This document shows positions 14,365 through 24,344 of a stretch of 24,748 nt of DNA, one piece after another (positions within the stretch are counted from its first letter, which is position 1; each line of letters starts with the position of its first letter). The notes beneath the pieces were generated by a model, which searched no databases, was not told the DNA's origin, and was given only the letters and a program-made list of their open reading frames with translations. The stretch is from Sphingomonadales bacterium UBA6171 (GTDB taxonomy: Bacteria; Pseudomonadota; Alphaproteobacteria; Sphingomonadales; Sphingomonadaceae), in the NCBI GenBank assembly GCA_002422985.1, contig DITZ01000117.1:1487-26234 (forward strand). Reading direction: 5' to 3'. A program made the position numbers and the translations under genes.

Positions 14365-16527
14365 ATGGCCAGTCTTACCCGCACCACCAATAGCGAACGC
14401 AATCAGCCCGTCCTTGGGCCAGACCGCTATCTGAACCGCGAGCTGTCGTGGCTCGCCTTCAATTCGCGCGTGCTGGAAGAGGCGATGAACCCGGCGCATC
14501 CGCTGCTGGAGCGGCTGCGCTTCCTCTCCATCTCCGGCAATAATCTCGACGAGTTCATGATGGTGCGGGTCGCCGGCCTGCGCGGTCAGGTGGATGAGGG
14601 CATCGAAACGCCCTCGCCCGATGGCCTGACGCCGGCGCAGCAGCTGGACGAGATTTCGGTCGTCTCGAACGCGCTGATGGTGGAACAGCAGCAGGTGTTC
14701 GTGCTGCTGCGCCATGCGCTGGCCGCGGCCGACTATGCCGTGCTGGATGCCGATGATCTGGAACCGGCGCAGGCCGAATGGCTGGAGCAATATTTCCAGC
14801 AGCAGATATTCCCGGTGCTCACCCCGCAGGCCATCGATCCGGCGCACCCCTTCCCCTTCATCCCAAACAAGGGCTTCAGCCTGGTGTTCGAAATGCGCCG
14901 CCACAATGATGGCGAGCTGATGGACGCGATGCTGATGCTGCCGCCGATGCTGCCGCGCTTCATCCGGCTGCCGGGGCGCTCGGCGCGGCATATCGCGCTG
15001 GAACAGGTGTTGCGGCGCTTTTTCCCGATCATCTTCCCCGGATTCGACCGTATCGGCGACGGCGCCTTCCGCATCATCCGCGACAGCGACATCGAAGTGG
15101 AGGAAGAAGCCGAAGACCTGGTCCGCTTCTATCAGACCGCCATCAAGCGGCGGCGGCGCGGGCAGGTTATCCGGCTGAAGATGGAATCCGCCACGCCGCC
15201 GCGCCTTCAGGCCATGGTGCAGCGCGCGCTGATGGTGGGCGATGCCGACATGACGCTGGTGGACGGCATCATCGGCATCGCCGATCTGTCGATTCTGGTG
15301 GACGAGGACCGGCCGGACCTGAAGTTCGAGCCTTTCACCCCGCGCTTCCCGGAACGCATCCGCGAGCATGGGGGCGATTGTTTCGCGGCGATTCAGGCCA
15401 AGGATATCGTCGTCCACCACCCCTATGAGAGTTTCGACGTGGTGCTGGCGTTCCTGCGGCAGGCCGCGGCCGATCCGGATGTGGTGGCGGTGAAGCAGAC
15501 GCTGTATCGCACCGGCAAGAACAGCCCGATCGTGCGGGCGCTGATCGACGCGGCGGAAGCCGGCAAGTCCGTCACCGCCATTGTCGAGCTGAAGGCGCGC
15601 TTTGACGAAGAGCAGAATCTCACCTGGGCCGCCGCGCTCGAACGCGCCGGCGTGCAGGTGGTCTATGGCTTCATCGAGTGGAAAACCCACGCCAAAATGT
15701 CCATGGTGGTGCGGCGCGAGGGCAGCGGCCTGCGCTCCTATGTGCATCTCGGCACCGGCAATTATCACCCGGCCACCGCCCGCATCTATACCGACCTCAG
15801 CTTCTTCACCGCCGACCAGGCGCTGACGCGCGAAGTGGCGCAGGTGTTCAACTATATCACCGGCTATGTGGAGCCGCAGAATCTACAGCATATGGCGATG
15901 AGCCCGCTCAACCTGCGCTCGACCCTGACGGGGCTGATAGACGGCGAGATTGCCCATGCCGAAGCAGGGCGCCCGGCGGCGATCTGGGTAAAGATGAACT
16001 CGCTGGTAGACCCGGCGATCATCGAGAAGCTTTATGAGGCCTCGGCGGCGGGTGTGCAGATTGATTGCGTGATTCGTGGCATCTGCTGCCTGCGCCCCGG
16101 CGTGGCCGGGATGTCGGACAATATCCGCGTGCGATCCGTCATCGGGCGCTTCCTCGAACACAGCCGCATCATCGCGGTGGGCAATGGCCATGGCCTGCCG
16201 TCGCGCAAGGCGCGGGTGTTCATCACCTCGGCCGACTGGATGCCGCGCAATTTCGACCGGCGGGTGGAGCTGCTGATTCCGATTACCAATCCCACCGTTC
16301 ATGCACAGGTGCTGGATCAGGTGATGGTCGCCAATCTGAAAGACACGGAACAAAGCTGGGACATGCTGCCGGATGGCAGCTATCGGCGGCTCGATCCGGG
16401 CGAAAAACCCTTCAACCTGCACCGCTATTTCATGACCAATCCGTCTTTGTCGGGTCGCGGTGCATCGCTGCGTGGCGGCAGTGCGCCACGGCTGCTGGTG
16501 GAATCGGCCAGCCGTCCGGCGGGCTGA
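14365..16527 (+). CDS. ppk: Polyphosphate kinase 1
   Basis: A 720-residue PPK1 that reversibly polymerises the gamma-phosphate of ATP into polyphosphate. The N-terminal domain carries [20 protein letters not shown], with [18 protein letters not shown] after it. The two catalytic phospholipase-D-like domains have the key histidines His442 ([15 protein letters not shown]), equivalent to the autophosphorylated His435 of E. coli, and His599 ([10 protein letters not shown]), equivalent to His592. [11 protein letters not shown] and [15 protein letters not shown] are further signatures. The start at 14365 has AGGA six bases upstream. No ppx gene follows; the next gene is a glycosyltransferase. CTGTCAT upstream resembles half of a Pho box, but the second half is not correctly spaced. 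Confidence 0.97.
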   Translation: MASLTRTTNSERNQPVLGPDRYLNRELSWLAFNSRVLEEAMNPAHPLLERLRFLSISGNNLDEFMMVRVAGLRGQVDEGIETPSPDGLTPAQQLDEISVVSNALMVEQQQVFVLLRHALAAADYAVLDADDLEPAQAEWLEQYFQQQIFPVLTPQAIDPAHPFPFIPNKGFSLVFEMRRHNDGELMDAMLMLPPMLPRFIRLPGRSARHIALEQVLRRFFPIIFPGFDRIGDGAFRIIRDSDIEVEEEAEDLVRFYQTAIKRRRRGQVIRLKMESATPPRLQAMVQRALMVGDADMTLVDGIIGIADLSILVDEDRPDLKFEPFTPRFPERIREHGGDCFAAIQAKDIVVHHPYESFDVVLAFLRQAAADPDVVAVKQTLYRTGKNSPIVRALIDAAEAGKSVTAIVELKARFDEEQNLTWAAALERAGVQVVYGFIEWKTHAKMSMVVRREGSGLRSYVHLGTGNYHPATARIYTDLSFFTADQALTREVAQVFNYITGYVEPQNLQHMAMSPLNLRSTLTGLIDGEIAHAEAGRPAAIWVKMNSLVDPAIIEKLYEASAAGVQIDCVIRGICCLRPGVAGMSDNIRVRSVIGRFLEHSRIIAVGNGHGLPSRKARVFITSADWMPRNFDRRVELLIPITNPTVHAQVLDQVMVANLKDTEQSWDMLPDGSYRRLDPGEKPFNLHRYFMTNPSLSGRGASLRGGSAPRLLVESASRPAG

Positions 16528-16598
16528 ACGGCTTGCAACGGCGGCACTCTTTCCGCATAGCAGCAAAAGGGCGAACGGCCTGACAGCAGGGGTGCAGG

Positions 16599-17681
16599 AT
16601 GGCGACAGCCGCGGATGAACGGCCGGATGGCAAGGCAGTGAAGGCACCGGCTGTATTTGTGCCCGCCGATGTGCCGCAGCTTGGCGTGGTGCTGGTCAAC
16701 TGGAACGGCGGCGACGTCACGATCGAATGTCTGGAATCCCTGCTGCGCTCCGATCTGCCCATCCGTGTGGCGGTTGTGGACAATGGCTCCGAAGACGGCA
16801 CGACCGAAAAGCTCATCGCCTGGGCATCGGGCGCGACGCCCTATCAGATGCCCGACGGGCCGCTCGGCCATCTGACCGACCTGCCGCTGGAAAAGCCGGT
16901 TCCGCTCGCCGTCATCAGCGGCGCGGCGGCGCTGGAAAGCGATCCGGGCGATGCGCGGCTGGTGCTGATCGAAACGGGCGAGAATCTCGGCTTTGCCGGC
17001 GGCAATAATGTGGGCATGCGCCACCTGTTCCGCGACCCGAATATCGAAGCCGTCTGGCTGCTGAACAATGATACGGTGGTGGAACCCGGCGCGGCACGCG
17101 CGCTGCTGGCCACCATGAAATCCGACCGCAGGATGGGCATGGCCGGCACGGTCGTGCGCTATTATCACCGGCCCGAAGTGGTGCAGGTGCTGAACGGCAT
17201 GCAGTTCAATATCTGGACCGGCCAGGCCAGCGGCATCGGCGGCAACCAGCCGGTGTCGCGCCGCATCAACCCCTCGACCATCACCAGGAAAACCGATTTC
17301 ATCCTCGGTGCGTCCCTCGCCGTCTCGCGCCGCTTCGTCGAGGAGGTGGGGCTGATGTCGGAACGCTATTTCCTCTATTATGAGGAAATCGACTGGGCGA
17401 CCCGCAATCGCGGCCGCTTCCGTCTCGGCTTTGCGCGCGGGGCGACCGTGTTCCACAAGCATGGCGGCGCCATCGGCTCCTCCAGCGTCAAGGGCGGGCG
17501 GTCTGCGATGTCAGACTATTGGATGTTGCGCTCGCGGCTCAAATTCTATCGCGCCCATTATCCCGCGCTGCTGCCGCTCATCTGGGTGCAGGGGCTGGCG
17601 CAAACGGCGATGCGCGCGGTGCGCCGCCAGCCGCATAAGGCCGGGGTCATGCTGAAGGCGCTGTTCGGGCGGGACTTGTAG
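16599..17681 (+). CDS. GT2-family glycosyltransferase
   Basis: A 360-residue GT-A fold glycosyltransferase, probably acting at the inner face of the membrane in polysaccharide or glycolipid synthesis. VLVNWNGG (31-38), VVDNGSEDGT with Asp61, ENLGFAGGNNVGM and WLLNNDTVVEP (Asp158 in the DxD-like position) form the nucleotide-sugar site. YFLYYEEIDWATRNR is the acceptor-side motif typical of rhamnosyltransferase-like GT2 enzymes. The sugar and acceptor cannot be told. A stretch of about 50 residues between the first two motifs and LGFAGG is longer than in compact members. It stands alone between ppk and gatC. TTGCAA at 16533-16538 followed 17 bases later by CATAGC is a possible weak promoter. 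Confidence 0.9.
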   Translation: MATAADERPDGKAVKAPAVFVPADVPQLGVVLVNWNGGDVTIECLESLLRSDLPIRVAVVDNGSEDGTTEKLIAWASGATPYQMPDGPLGHLTDLPLEKPVPLAVISGAAALESDPGDARLVLIETGENLGFAGGNNVGMRHLFRDPNIEAVWLLNNDTVVEPGAARALLATMKSDRRMGMAGTVVRYYHRPEVVQVLNGMQFNIWTGQASGIGGNQPVSRRINPSTITRKTDFILGASLAVSRRFVEEVGLMSERYFLYYEEIDWATRNRGRFRLGFARGATVFHKHGGAIGSSSVKGGRSAMSDYWMLRSRLKFYRAHYPALLPLIWVQGLAQTAMRAVRRQPHKAGVMLKALFGRDL

Positions 17682-17691
17682 CGCCTGTTTG

Positions 17692-17720
17692 TTGCACCGC
17701 GCCGGGCAGACTGCTAGGCG
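17692..17720 (+). promoter_or_regulatory. Possible promoter for gatCAB
   Basis: TTGCACC (17692-17698), a 14-base spacer and GCTAGGCG (17713-17720) resemble the alphaproteobacterial housekeeping pattern described for Caulobacter (TTGaCgS, N10-14, GCTANAWC). The match in the -10 part is partial. The AGG in the -10 region also lies near the gatC ribosome-binding site, so the assignment is tentative. Confidence 0.3.
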
Positions 17721-17727
17721 CGCGGGC

Positions 17728-18015
17728 ATGTCGGTAAATGAAAAAATCGTGGCGCGCGTCGCCTCGCTCGCCCGGCTGGCGCTGAAGCCTGAGGAGGCGG
17801 CACCGCTGGCGGGTGAACTCAATGCCATCCTCGGCTGGATCGACCAGTTGCAGGCGGTGAACACGGATGCGGTGGAGCCGATGAACGCGGTGATGCCGAT
17901 CACCCGCGACTGGCGCGCGGACGAGGTGACCGATGGCGGCATCCAGGCCGACATCCTCGCCAATGCGCCGGCTTCAGCACATGGCTTCTTTGCGGTGCCC
18001 AAGGTGATCGAATGA
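17728..18015 (+). CDS. gatC: Asp/Glu-tRNA amidotransferase subunit C
   Basis: A 95-residue subunit that stabilises the GatA-GatB complex. The N-terminus [19 protein letters not shown] and the segment [24 protein letters not shown] are characteristic, followed by a loop with [12 protein letters not shown] and the C-terminal [11 protein letters not shown]. The frame opens earlier at 17689, but the ATG at 17728 gives the family N-terminus. The stop overlaps gatA in ATGA, four bases. Confidence 0.95.
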   Translation: MSVNEKIVARVASLARLALKPEEAAPLAGELNAILGWIDQLQAVNTDAVEPMNAVMPITRDWRADEVTDGGIQADILANAPASAHGFFAVPKVIE

Positions 18016-19490
18016 GCGCGCTGACCCGGCTGACCGTGGCCCGGATGCGCGAGGGGCTGGCCGCGAAGCGCTTCTCCGCGCGCGAGCTGGTGAGCGCCCA
18101 TATAGCGGCCGTGGAAGCCGCGCGCCCGCTCAACGCCTTCATCACCGAAACGCCCGACGAGGCGCTGGCCGCCGCCGACGCCGCCGACGCCGCGCTGGCA
18201 GCCGGCACGGCGGGCGCGCTGGCCGGCATTCCGGTCGGCATCAAGGATCTGTTCGCCACCAGAGGCGTGCAGACGACAGCGGCATCCGCCATCCTGAAAG
18301 GCTTCCGCCCGCCTTATGAATCCGGCGTCACCGCACGGATGAAGGCCGCGGGCGTCGCGTCGCTCGGCAAGCTCAACCTCGATGAATTCGCCATGGGTTC
18401 ATCCAACGAAACCTCGGCCTTCGGGCCGGTGGTGTCGCCCTGGCGCGCCGTGGGTTCGGACGCGAAGCTGGTTCCCGGCGGATCGTCCGGCGGTTCGTCT
18501 GCGGCGGTCGCCGCGCGGATCGTGGCGGCTGCCACCGGCACGGACACCGGCGGCTCCATCCGCCAGCCGGCGGCCTTCACCGGCATCGCCGGCATCAAGC
18601 CCACCTATGGCCGCTGCTCCCGCTGGGGAATCATCGCCTTTGCCTCCTCGCTCGATCAGGCCGGCGTGCTGGCGCGCTCGGTGGAGGATTGCGCCATCCT
18701 GCTGGAACAGATGGCGGGCTATGATGATCGGGATTCCACCTCCATCAACGCGCCGGTGCCCCACTGGTCCGCCATGCTCAACGCTAAGCTTGCCGGCCTG
18801 CGCATCGGCATCCCGCGCGAATATCGGATGGACGGCATGGACGCCCGCGTCGCCGCGCTGTGGGACGAGGGCATCGCCTGGATGAAGGACGCTGGCGCGA
18901 CCATCGTTGACGTGTCACTCCCCAACACGGCGCATGCGCTCCCCACCTATTATATCGTCGCGCCGGCGGAGGCATCCTCCAACCTCGCGCGCTATGACGG
19001 GGTGCGCTTTGGCCAGCGGGTGCTGCCGGATGGCGGGTCGCTGAACGACATGTATGCCGCCACCCGCGCGGCCGGTTTTGGCGCCGAAGTGCGCCGCCGC
19101 ATCATGATCGGCACCTATGTGCTCTCCGCCGGCTATTATGACGCTTATTATCTGAAGGCGCAGAAGGTCCGGGCGCTGATTGCGCAGGATTTTGAAAAGG
19201 CTTGGGAAAGCTGCGATCTGCTGCTGACGCCGACCGCACCCACCGCCGCCTTTGGTCTGGGGGCCAAAAGCGCGGACCCGATCGCCATGTATCTGAATGA
19301 TGTGTTCACGGTGCCGGCCTCGCTCGCCGGGCTGCCGGCCATGTCGGTGCCGGCCGGGCTTGACGCCGCCGGGCTGCCGCTGGGCTTGCAGGTGATCGGC
19401 AGGCCATTGGACGAGGCCGGGGTGTTCAACGCCTGCCTCGCGCTTGAACAAAGGGCGGGCTTCACGGCCGCGCCCGTCCGCTGGTGGTGA
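18012..19490 (+). CDS. gatA: Asp/Glu-tRNA amidotransferase subunit A
   Basis: A 492-residue amidase-signature enzyme. It releases ammonia from glutamine for amidation of Glu-tRNA(Gln) or Asp-tRNA(Asn). The Ser-cisSer-Lys triad is visible as Lys78 (VGIKDLF), Ser158 in GGSSGGSS, and the nucleophile Ser182 in [11 protein letters not shown]. These align with Lys79, Ser154 and Ser178 of the S. aureus enzyme. [12 protein letters not shown] and the C-terminal [16 protein letters not shown] are also typical. Translation is coupled to gatC by the ATGA overlap, and gatB starts four bases after the stop. Confidence 0.97.
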   Translation: MSALTRLTVARMREGLAAKRFSARELVSAHIAAVEAARPLNAFITETPDEALAAADAADAALAAGTAGALAGIPVGIKDLFATRGVQTTAASAILKGFRPPYESGVTARMKAAGVASLGKLNLDEFAMGSSNETSAFGPVVSPWRAVGSDAKLVPGGSSGGSSAAVAARIVAAATGTDTGGSIRQPAAFTGIAGIKPTYGRCSRWGIIAFASSLDQAGVLARSVEDCAILLEQMAGYDDRDSTSINAPVPHWSAMLNAKLAGLRIGIPREYRMDGMDARVAALWDEGIAWMKDAGATIVDVSLPNTAHALPTYYIVAPAEASSNLARYDGVRFGQRVLPDGGSLNDMYAATRAAGFGAEVRRRIMIGTYVLSAGYYDAYYLKAQKVRALIAQDFEKAWESCDLLLTPTAPTAAFGLGAKSADPIAMYLNDVFTVPASLAGLPAMSVPAGLDAAGLPLGLQVIGRPLDEAGVFNACLALEQRAGFTAAPVRWW

Positions 19491-19494
19491 TGCG

Positions 19495-21009
19495 ATGACG
19501 GACATGTACAAGGATGATGGCCGCAAGGCCGGCTGGATCATCGAAGGCCGGACCGGCCCATGGGAAGTGGTGCTGGGCCTGGAAGTCCATGCGCAGGTGT
19601 CAACGCTGTCGAAGCTGTTTTCCGGCGCGCCCACGGCCTTTGGTGGAGAACCGAACGCCCAGGTGAGCCTGGTGGACGCCGGCTTCCCCGGCATGTTGCC
19701 GGTGCTGAACGGGGCGTGCGTGAAGCAGGCGGTGCGCACCGGGCTGGCGCTGGGCTGCACCATCAACCGCTGGTCGCGATTTGACCGGAAAAATTATTTC
19801 TACGCCGATCTGCCGCAGGGCTATCAGATCTCGCAGCATCAGCACCCCATCGTGGGCGAAGGCGCGATTCCGGTGACGCTGGAGGATGGCAGCATTACCA
19901 GCGTCGGCATCGAGCGCATCCATCTGGAGCAGGACGCCGGCAAATCCGTGCATGATCTCAGCCCGACGCAAAGCTATGTCGATCTGAACCGCTCCGGCGT
20001 GGCGCTGATGGAGATTGTGTCGAAGCCCGACATGCGCTCGCCGGCGGAGGCCGGGGCCTATGTGGCAACGCTGCGCTCCATCCTGCGCGCCATCGGCAGT
20101 TGTGACGGCAATATGCAGGAAGGATCGATGCGGGCCGACGTGAATGTCTCCGTCCGCCGGCCGGGCGATGGCTTTGGCACGCGCTGCGAGATCAAGAATG
20201 TGAACTCGATCCGCTTCATCCAGCAGGCCATCAGCTATGAAGCGCAGCGGCAGGTGGAGATATTGGAATCGGGCGGCACGATTCAGCAGGAAACCCGGCT
20301 GTTCGATCCCGATCGGGGCGAAACCCGCTCGCTGCGATCCAAGGAAGACGCGCATGATTATCGCTATTTCCCGGAGCCGGACCTGCTGCCGCTGGAACTG
20401 ACGCCGGCGTTCATCGAACAGTGCCGCGCCTCGCTGCCGGAGCTGCCGGCGGCCAAAAAGGCGCGCTTCGAAACAGCGCTCGGCCTCTCGCCCTATCTGG
20501 CGGCGGTGCTGACGGCGGATGCAGACCAGTCGCGCTGGTTTGAAACGCTGCTGGCGGAATCGGCGCGGCGCCAGGGCAGGGATGCGGCCGCCGTTGCGGA
20601 AAAAGCCGCCAACTGGATGACGGGCGACCTGTTCGGCGCGCTCAACCGGCTGGGGCTGGACATCGCGCATAGCCCGGTGTCGGCAACCCAGGGCGCAGAG
20701 CTGCTGGCCCTGCTGGCAGACGGCACGCTTTCCGGGCCGCTGGCGAAGCAGGTGTTTGAAATCATGCTGGAAACCGGCGAAGATGCCGGGGCCATCGCCG
20801 AAGCGCGCGGGCTGAAGCAGCTGTCAGACAGCGGCGCGCTGGAGGCCGCCATCGCCGATGTGCTGGCCGCCAACCCGGACAAGCTGGCGGAATATCGCAG
20901 CGGCAAGGACAAGCTGTTCGGCTTTTTCGTCGGCCAGGTGATGAAAGCGTCGGGCGGCAAGGCGAATCCGGCGCTGGTGAACGAACTGCTGAAGGCCGCG
21001 CTCGGCTGA
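19495..21009 (+). CDS. gatB: Asp/Glu-tRNA amidotransferase subunit B
   Basis: A 504-residue subunit that activates the misacylated tRNA with ATP and accepts ammonia from GatA. The cradle domain has [55 protein letters not shown], and [16 protein letters not shown]. The helical and YqeY-like tail domains complete the usual length. In the [11 protein letters not shown] segment the cysteines of zinc-binding GatB forms are missing. The frame opens at 19444 inside gatA, but the ATG at 19495 or 19504 is right after the gatA stop; 19495 is chosen. Confidence 0.96.
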   Translation: MTDMYKDDGRKAGWIIEGRTGPWEVVLGLEVHAQVSTLSKLFSGAPTAFGGEPNAQVSLVDAGFPGMLPVLNGACVKQAVRTGLALGCTINRWSRFDRKNYFYADLPQGYQISQHQHPIVGEGAIPVTLEDGSITSVGIERIHLEQDAGKSVHDLSPTQSYVDLNRSGVALMEIVSKPDMRSPAEAGAYVATLRSILRAIGSCDGNMQEGSMRADVNVSVRRPGDGFGTRCEIKNVNSIRFIQQAISYEAQRQVEILESGGTIQQETRLFDPDRGETRSLRSKEDAHDYRYFPEPDLLPLELTPAFIEQCRASLPELPAAKKARFETALGLSPYLAAVLTADADQSRWFETLLAESARRQGRDAAAVAEKAANWMTGDLFGALNRLGLDIAHSPVSATQGAELLALLADGTLSGPLAKQVFEIMLETGEDAGAIAEARGLKQLSDSGALEAAIADVLAANPDKLAEYRSGKDKLFGFFVGQVMKASGGKANPALVNELLKAALG

Positions 21010-21018
21010 CAGGAGAAA

Positions 21019-21052
21019 GCGCGGGCGGTGGCCAGACGGGCCTTTCCCGCGC
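21019..21052 (+). terminator. Hairpin after gatB
   Basis: GCGCGGG (21019-21025) pairs with CCCGCGC (21046-21052). Inside it GGCC (21030-21033) pairs with GGCC (21039-21042) around a five-base loop. It lies ten bases after the gatB stop and before dnaN, fitting a terminator without U-run. Confidence 0.5.
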
Positions 21053-21101
21053 CCCGCCGTCCTGTATAGAGATGGTTCGGATATAGGCTGGGAAGCACTG
21101 C

Positions 21102-22208
21102 ATGAAGCTGGTCGTAGAGCGCGCTACACTCCTGAAGGCCCTGGGACATGTTCAGTCCGTCGTCGAACGGCGGAACACCATCCCCATTCTCTCGAACGTG
21201 CTGCTGGCGGCCGATGGCGACAGTCTGCGCCTGATGGCGACCGATCTTGATCTGCAAATCGTGGAGGAAATCCCCGCCACCGTTGAAATGGCGGGTGCCA
21301 CCACGGTTTCCGCCCACACTTTGTTCGATATCATCCGCAAGATTGCCGATGGCGCACAGGTGACGCTGGAGCAGAAGGAATCGCGCGTTTCGGTCTCCGC
21401 CGGCCGCGCCCGCTTCCAGTTGCAGACATTGCCGCGCGAGGATTTCCCGGTGATCGGCGAAAGCGACCTGCCGATACTGTTCAGCCTGCCGGCCGAAGGG
21501 CTGACGGCGATTATCGACAAGACGCGCTTTGCCATCTCCACCGAAGAAACCCGCTATTATCTGAACGGCATCTTCCTGCACGCTCCGGCTGACGCCGGCA
21601 CGCTGCGCGCTGTCGCCACCGATGGTCACCGGCTGGCGCGCTATGAACAGCCGCTGCCGGCCGGGGCAGAGGGCATGCCGGACATCATCATCCCGCGCAA
21701 ATGCGTGGCCGAAGTGCGCAAGCTGCTGGATGAGCGCGACGGCGAGGTGCAGATTTCGCTCTCCGCCTCCAAAATCCGTTTCCGCATCGGGGCGGCCGTG
21801 CTCACCTCCAAGCTGATTGACGGCACCTTCCCGGATTACAGCCGGGTGATTCCCACCGCCAACGACCGGCTGCTGAAGATTGACCCGGCGACGCTGGCCG
21901 AAGGCGTGGACCGGGTGACGGCCATCGCCAGCGAAAAAACCCGCGCGGTGAAACTCAGCCTGGACCGGGACCGGGTGACGCTTTCCGTCTCCAGCCCGGA
22001 AAATGGCACGGCGGCCGAAGATGTGCCGGCGGAATATGATGCCCAGAGCTTCGATGTCGGCTTCAACAGCCGCTATCTGCTGGACATATTGGCGCAGATT
22101 AATTCCGATGTCGTGGAAGTGCATATGGCCGATGCCGCCGCGCCCACGCTGATCCGCGAAAATGGCACATCGCCGGCGCTTTATGTGCTGATGCCGATGC
22201 GCGTGTGA
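21102..22208 (+). CDS. dnaN: DNA polymerase III beta subunit (sliding clamp)
   Basis: A 368-residue clamp that encircles DNA and tethers polymerase III; it also binds HdaA. Three clamp repeats are visible. The N-terminal segment is ERRNTIPILSNVLL followed by MATDLDLQI. The middle contains NGIFLH, VATDGHRLA, and the third domain starts at about residue 245. The C-terminus ends ALYVLMPMRV, the conserved tail next to the partner-binding pocket. GGGAAG lies six bases before the ATG. dnaN is not next to dnaA here; it heads a string with a membrane protein and riboflavin genes. The 92-bp gap from gatB holds a hairpin and probably the promoter, but I cannot assign it. Confidence 0.97.
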   Translation: MKLVVERATLLKALGHVQSVVERRNTIPILSNVLLAADGDSLRLMATDLDLQIVEEIPATVEMAGATTVSAHTLFDIIRKIADGAQVTLEQKESRVSVSAGRARFQLQTLPREDFPVIGESDLPILFSLPAEGLTAIIDKTRFAISTEETRYYLNGIFLHAPADAGTLRAVATDGHRLARYEQPLPAGAEGMPDIIIPRKCVAEVRKLLDERDGEVQISLSASKIRFRIGAAVLTSKLIDGTFPDYSRVIPTANDRLLKIDPATLAEGVDRVTAIASEKTRAVKLSLDRDRVTLSVSSPENGTAAEDVPAEYDAQSFDVGFNSRYLLDILAQINSDVVEVHMADAAAPTLIRENGTSPALYVLMPMRV

Positions 22209-22212
22209 CGCC

Positions 22213-22743
22213 ATGCCCCTGAAGCGCCCCAAGGCGGACAAGCTGCCCAAGCCCTTCAGGGACATAGAGGCCGACCATAGCGAAGCCGACCATTTCCGCA
22301 TCATCCGGATGCAGCGCGAGCTGGACGCCATGGCCGGCGTCAGCTGGAATCAGCCGAAACATGGCTTCTTCCAGCGGCTGGCCCATATGCCGCGCTATCG
22401 CATCTGGGCGATCCTGCCGGCCTTTGGCATGGGCGTGCTGCTGGTGGCCGGCCTTGTCTCCATGTCCAGCGCCGGCATTGTGCCGCCGCGCGTCCTGTGG
22501 GTGGAAAGCTGGTCTGCGGAACGCTCGTCGGGCGATGCCGTGGCCGATCGGGCGATGGTGCTGGCCGGAATCCGCGACGATATCCGGCGCACGCTGCGGG
22601 TGGTGGAACCAAAAGCCGCAACCGACGAGGAGGCGGCCACCCATGCCGCCGCGCTCCGCCGCTATGAAGCGATGATCGATCAAGAAGAAAAGCAGCGCGA
22701 AAAGGAACTGGCCGCGCGCAACAGCGGCGACGCCGGGCGTTGA
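22213..22743 (+). CDS. Single-pass membrane protein of unknown function
   Basis: A 176-residue protein that I do not recognise. Residues 1-60 are charged and probably cytosolic. One membrane helix spans about 64-86 (IWAILPAFGMGVLLVAGLVS). The C-terminal 85 residues are likely periplasmic: a conserved-looking VPPRVLWVESWSAERS and then a charged, probably coiled-coil tail ending EEKQREKELAARN. It starts four bases after dnaN and its stop overlaps the TTG of ribD. So it bridges a replication gene and riboflavin genes without an obvious role in either. Confidence 0.8.
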   Translation: MPLKRPKADKLPKPFRDIEADHSEADHFRIIRMQRELDAMAGVSWNQPKHGFFQRLAHMPRYRIWAILPAFGMGVLLVAGLVSMSSAGIVPPRVLWVESWSAERSSGDAVADRAMVLAGIRDDIRRTLRVVEPKAATDEEAATHAAALRRYEAMIDQEEKQREKELAARNSGDAGR

Positions 22744-23720
22744 GCGCGGCCGCCCGGCCGGAGGACAGCCGCTGGATGGCAGCGGCGCTGGCGCTGGCCC
22801 GCCGCGCGGCCGGGCAGACCGGCAGCAACCCCAATGTCGGCTGTCTTGTCGTGCAGCAGGGCCGGGTGGCGGGCCGCGGCTGGACGGCGGCCGGCGGCCG
22901 GCCGCATGCCGAAGCCATGGCGCTTGCCGAGGCCGGCGATGCCGCCAGCGGCGCAACCGCCTATGTGACGCTGGAACCCTGCGCGCACATTTCCCCCCGT
23001 GGCCCGGATTGCGCGGGTGCACTGGTGGCAGCCGGCATCGCCCGCGCCGTCGTCGCGATGACCGACCCGGACCCGCGCACCGCCGGTGCCGGCATCGCCC
23101 GGCTGGAAGCGGCGGGAATCGCGGTAACGCATGGCGCCGGCGCGCCAGGAGCGACAGCCGAACTGGCGGGCTTCAGCCGCCGGATGCGCGGCGGGCGGGC
23201 GGAGCTGGTGCTGAAGCTGGCCCTGTCGCTGGATGGCCGGCTGGCGCTGGCGGGCGGGCAGAGCCGGTGGATTACCGGCGCGGTGGCGCGCGCTTATGCC
23301 CATCGCCTGCGTTCCATGGCGGATCTGGTGCTGGTGGGCGGCGGCACCTTGCGCCATGACGCGCCGCGGCTGGACGTGCGCCTGCCCGGCCATGCGGGCG
23401 CACAGCCGCTGCGCGCAATCCTCAGCCGCGCGCCCGTGCCCGCCCCGTTCATCGCGCTGCCTTCGCTCGATGCGCTGGATGCGCTGCCGGGGGTGAACCG
23501 CATCCTGTGTGAAGGCGGCCCGGGTCTGGCGACCGCGCTGCTGGCGGCAGACCGGGTGGACCGGCTGATCCTGCTGCGCGCGCCCATCCTGCTGGGCGAC
23601 GGGCCGGGGCTGGAAGGGCTGGGCCTGCATGATCTGGCCGCCGCCCATGGCCGCTGGCGACTGGAGGATCGCCGCGCGCTTGGTGCAGACCAGCTTGAGC
23701 AATTCCGCCGCAACCGTTAG
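22740..23720 (+). CDS. ribD: Bifunctional riboflavin deaminase/reductase RibD
   Basis: A 326-residue two-domain enzyme of riboflavin synthesis. The deaminase domain has NPNVGCLVV, the zinc/catalytic HAE with His56 and Glu58, and cysteines 81 and 91 in EPCAHISPRGPDC. The cysteine spacing is ten residues, one longer than the usual PCxHxGRTPPC. The reductase domain starts near LVLKLALSLDGRLA, with WITGAVARAYAHRLR, LVGGGTLRHDAPRL and LCEGGPGLATALL, and is shorter than in E. coli. The start is a TTG at 22740, overlapping the upstream stop in TTGA. The next ATG, at codon 13, would cut into the first deaminase helix, so TTG is preferred. Confidence 0.93.
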   Translation: MSAAARPEDSRWMAAALALARRAAGQTGSNPNVGCLVVQQGRVAGRGWTAAGGRPHAEAMALAEAGDAASGATAYVTLEPCAHISPRGPDCAGALVAAGIARAVVAMTDPDPRTAGAGIARLEAAGIAVTHGAGAPGATAELAGFSRRMRGGRAELVLKLALSLDGRLALAGGQSRWITGAVARAYAHRLRSMADLVLVGGGTLRHDAPRLDVRLPGHAGAQPLRAILSRAPVPAPFIALPSLDALDALPGVNRILCEGGPGLATALLAADRVDRLILLRAPILLGDGPGLEGLGLHDLAAAHGRWRLEDRRALGADQLEQFRRNR

Positions 23721-23729
23721 GCAACTGCC

Positions 23730-24344
23730 ATGTTCACCGGCATCATCACCGACATCGGCACCGTCGCCAGCGTGCAGCGCCGGGCCGGCGACGACCTGCG
23801 CCTCGCCATCCGCACCGGCTATGATCCGGAAACGGTGGCGCTGGGCGCCTCCATCGCCTGCTCCGGCACCTGCCTCACCGTCACGGCGCTGGAGGGCGAC
23901 AGCTTCCTCGTTGATCTTTCCGCCGAAACCGTCGCCCGCACCGCGGCCGGCCTGTGGGCGCAAGGCGCGCGGCTCAATCTCGAACGGGCGCTGAAAGTGG
24001 GTGACGAGCTGGGCGGCCATATCGTCACCGGCCATGTCGATGGCATCGGCCGCGTTGCGCTGGTCGAGCCGGTCGATGGTTCCCTGCATATCGCTATTAC
24101 CGCCCCCCTGGCACTGGCCGGTGCGCTGGCGCCCAAGGGCAGCATCGCGGTGGATGGCGTGTCGCTGACGGTGAACAGCGTGGAGGACCGGGCGGAGGAT
24201 TGCCTGTTTCACCTCAACATCATCCCGCATACCGCGCAATGGACGACGCTGGGCAGCGCAACGGTCGGGCGCGCGGTGAATCTGGAAATCGACGTGCTCG
24301 CCCGCTATTTGCAGCGAATGCAGCAGCGAGCCTTCACATCCTGA
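23730..24344 (+). CDS. ribE: Riboflavin synthase alpha chain
   Basis: A 204-residue enzyme that dismutates two 6,7-dimethyl-8-ribityllumazine molecules into riboflavin and a pyrimidinedione. Two lumazine-binding barrels are visible. The first starts [12 protein letters not shown] with SGTCLTV; the second starts [13 protein letters not shown] with [24 protein letters not shown] is in the C-terminal part. In some naming schemes the same gene is ribC. It follows ribD by nine bases. Its stop codon falls inside the first of the two palindromes that precede ribB. Confidence 0.97.
   Translation: MFTGIITDIGTVASVQRRAGDDLRLAIRTGYDPETVALGASIACSGTCLTVTALEGDSFLVDLSAETVARTAAGLWAQGARLNLERALKVGDELGGHIVTGHVDGIGRVALVEPVDGSLHIAITAPLALAGALAPKGSIAVDGVSLTVNSVEDRAEDCLFHLNIIPHTAQWTTLGSATVGRAVNLEIDVLARYLQRMQQRAFTS

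Noticed and set aside
14353..15768. 471-codon frame antisense to ppk
   Set aside because: His/Gln/Arg-rich composition and full overlap with ppk, whose catalytic residues are intact; a codon-bias shadow.
17681..17721. GCGCCT/AGGCGC inverted repeat before gatC
   Set aside because: The loop is 29 bases and the stem only six, so a functional hairpin is doubtful.
20493..22331. 612-codon frame antisense to gatB and dnaN
   Set aside because: It crosses two unrelated core genes and has shadow-like composition.
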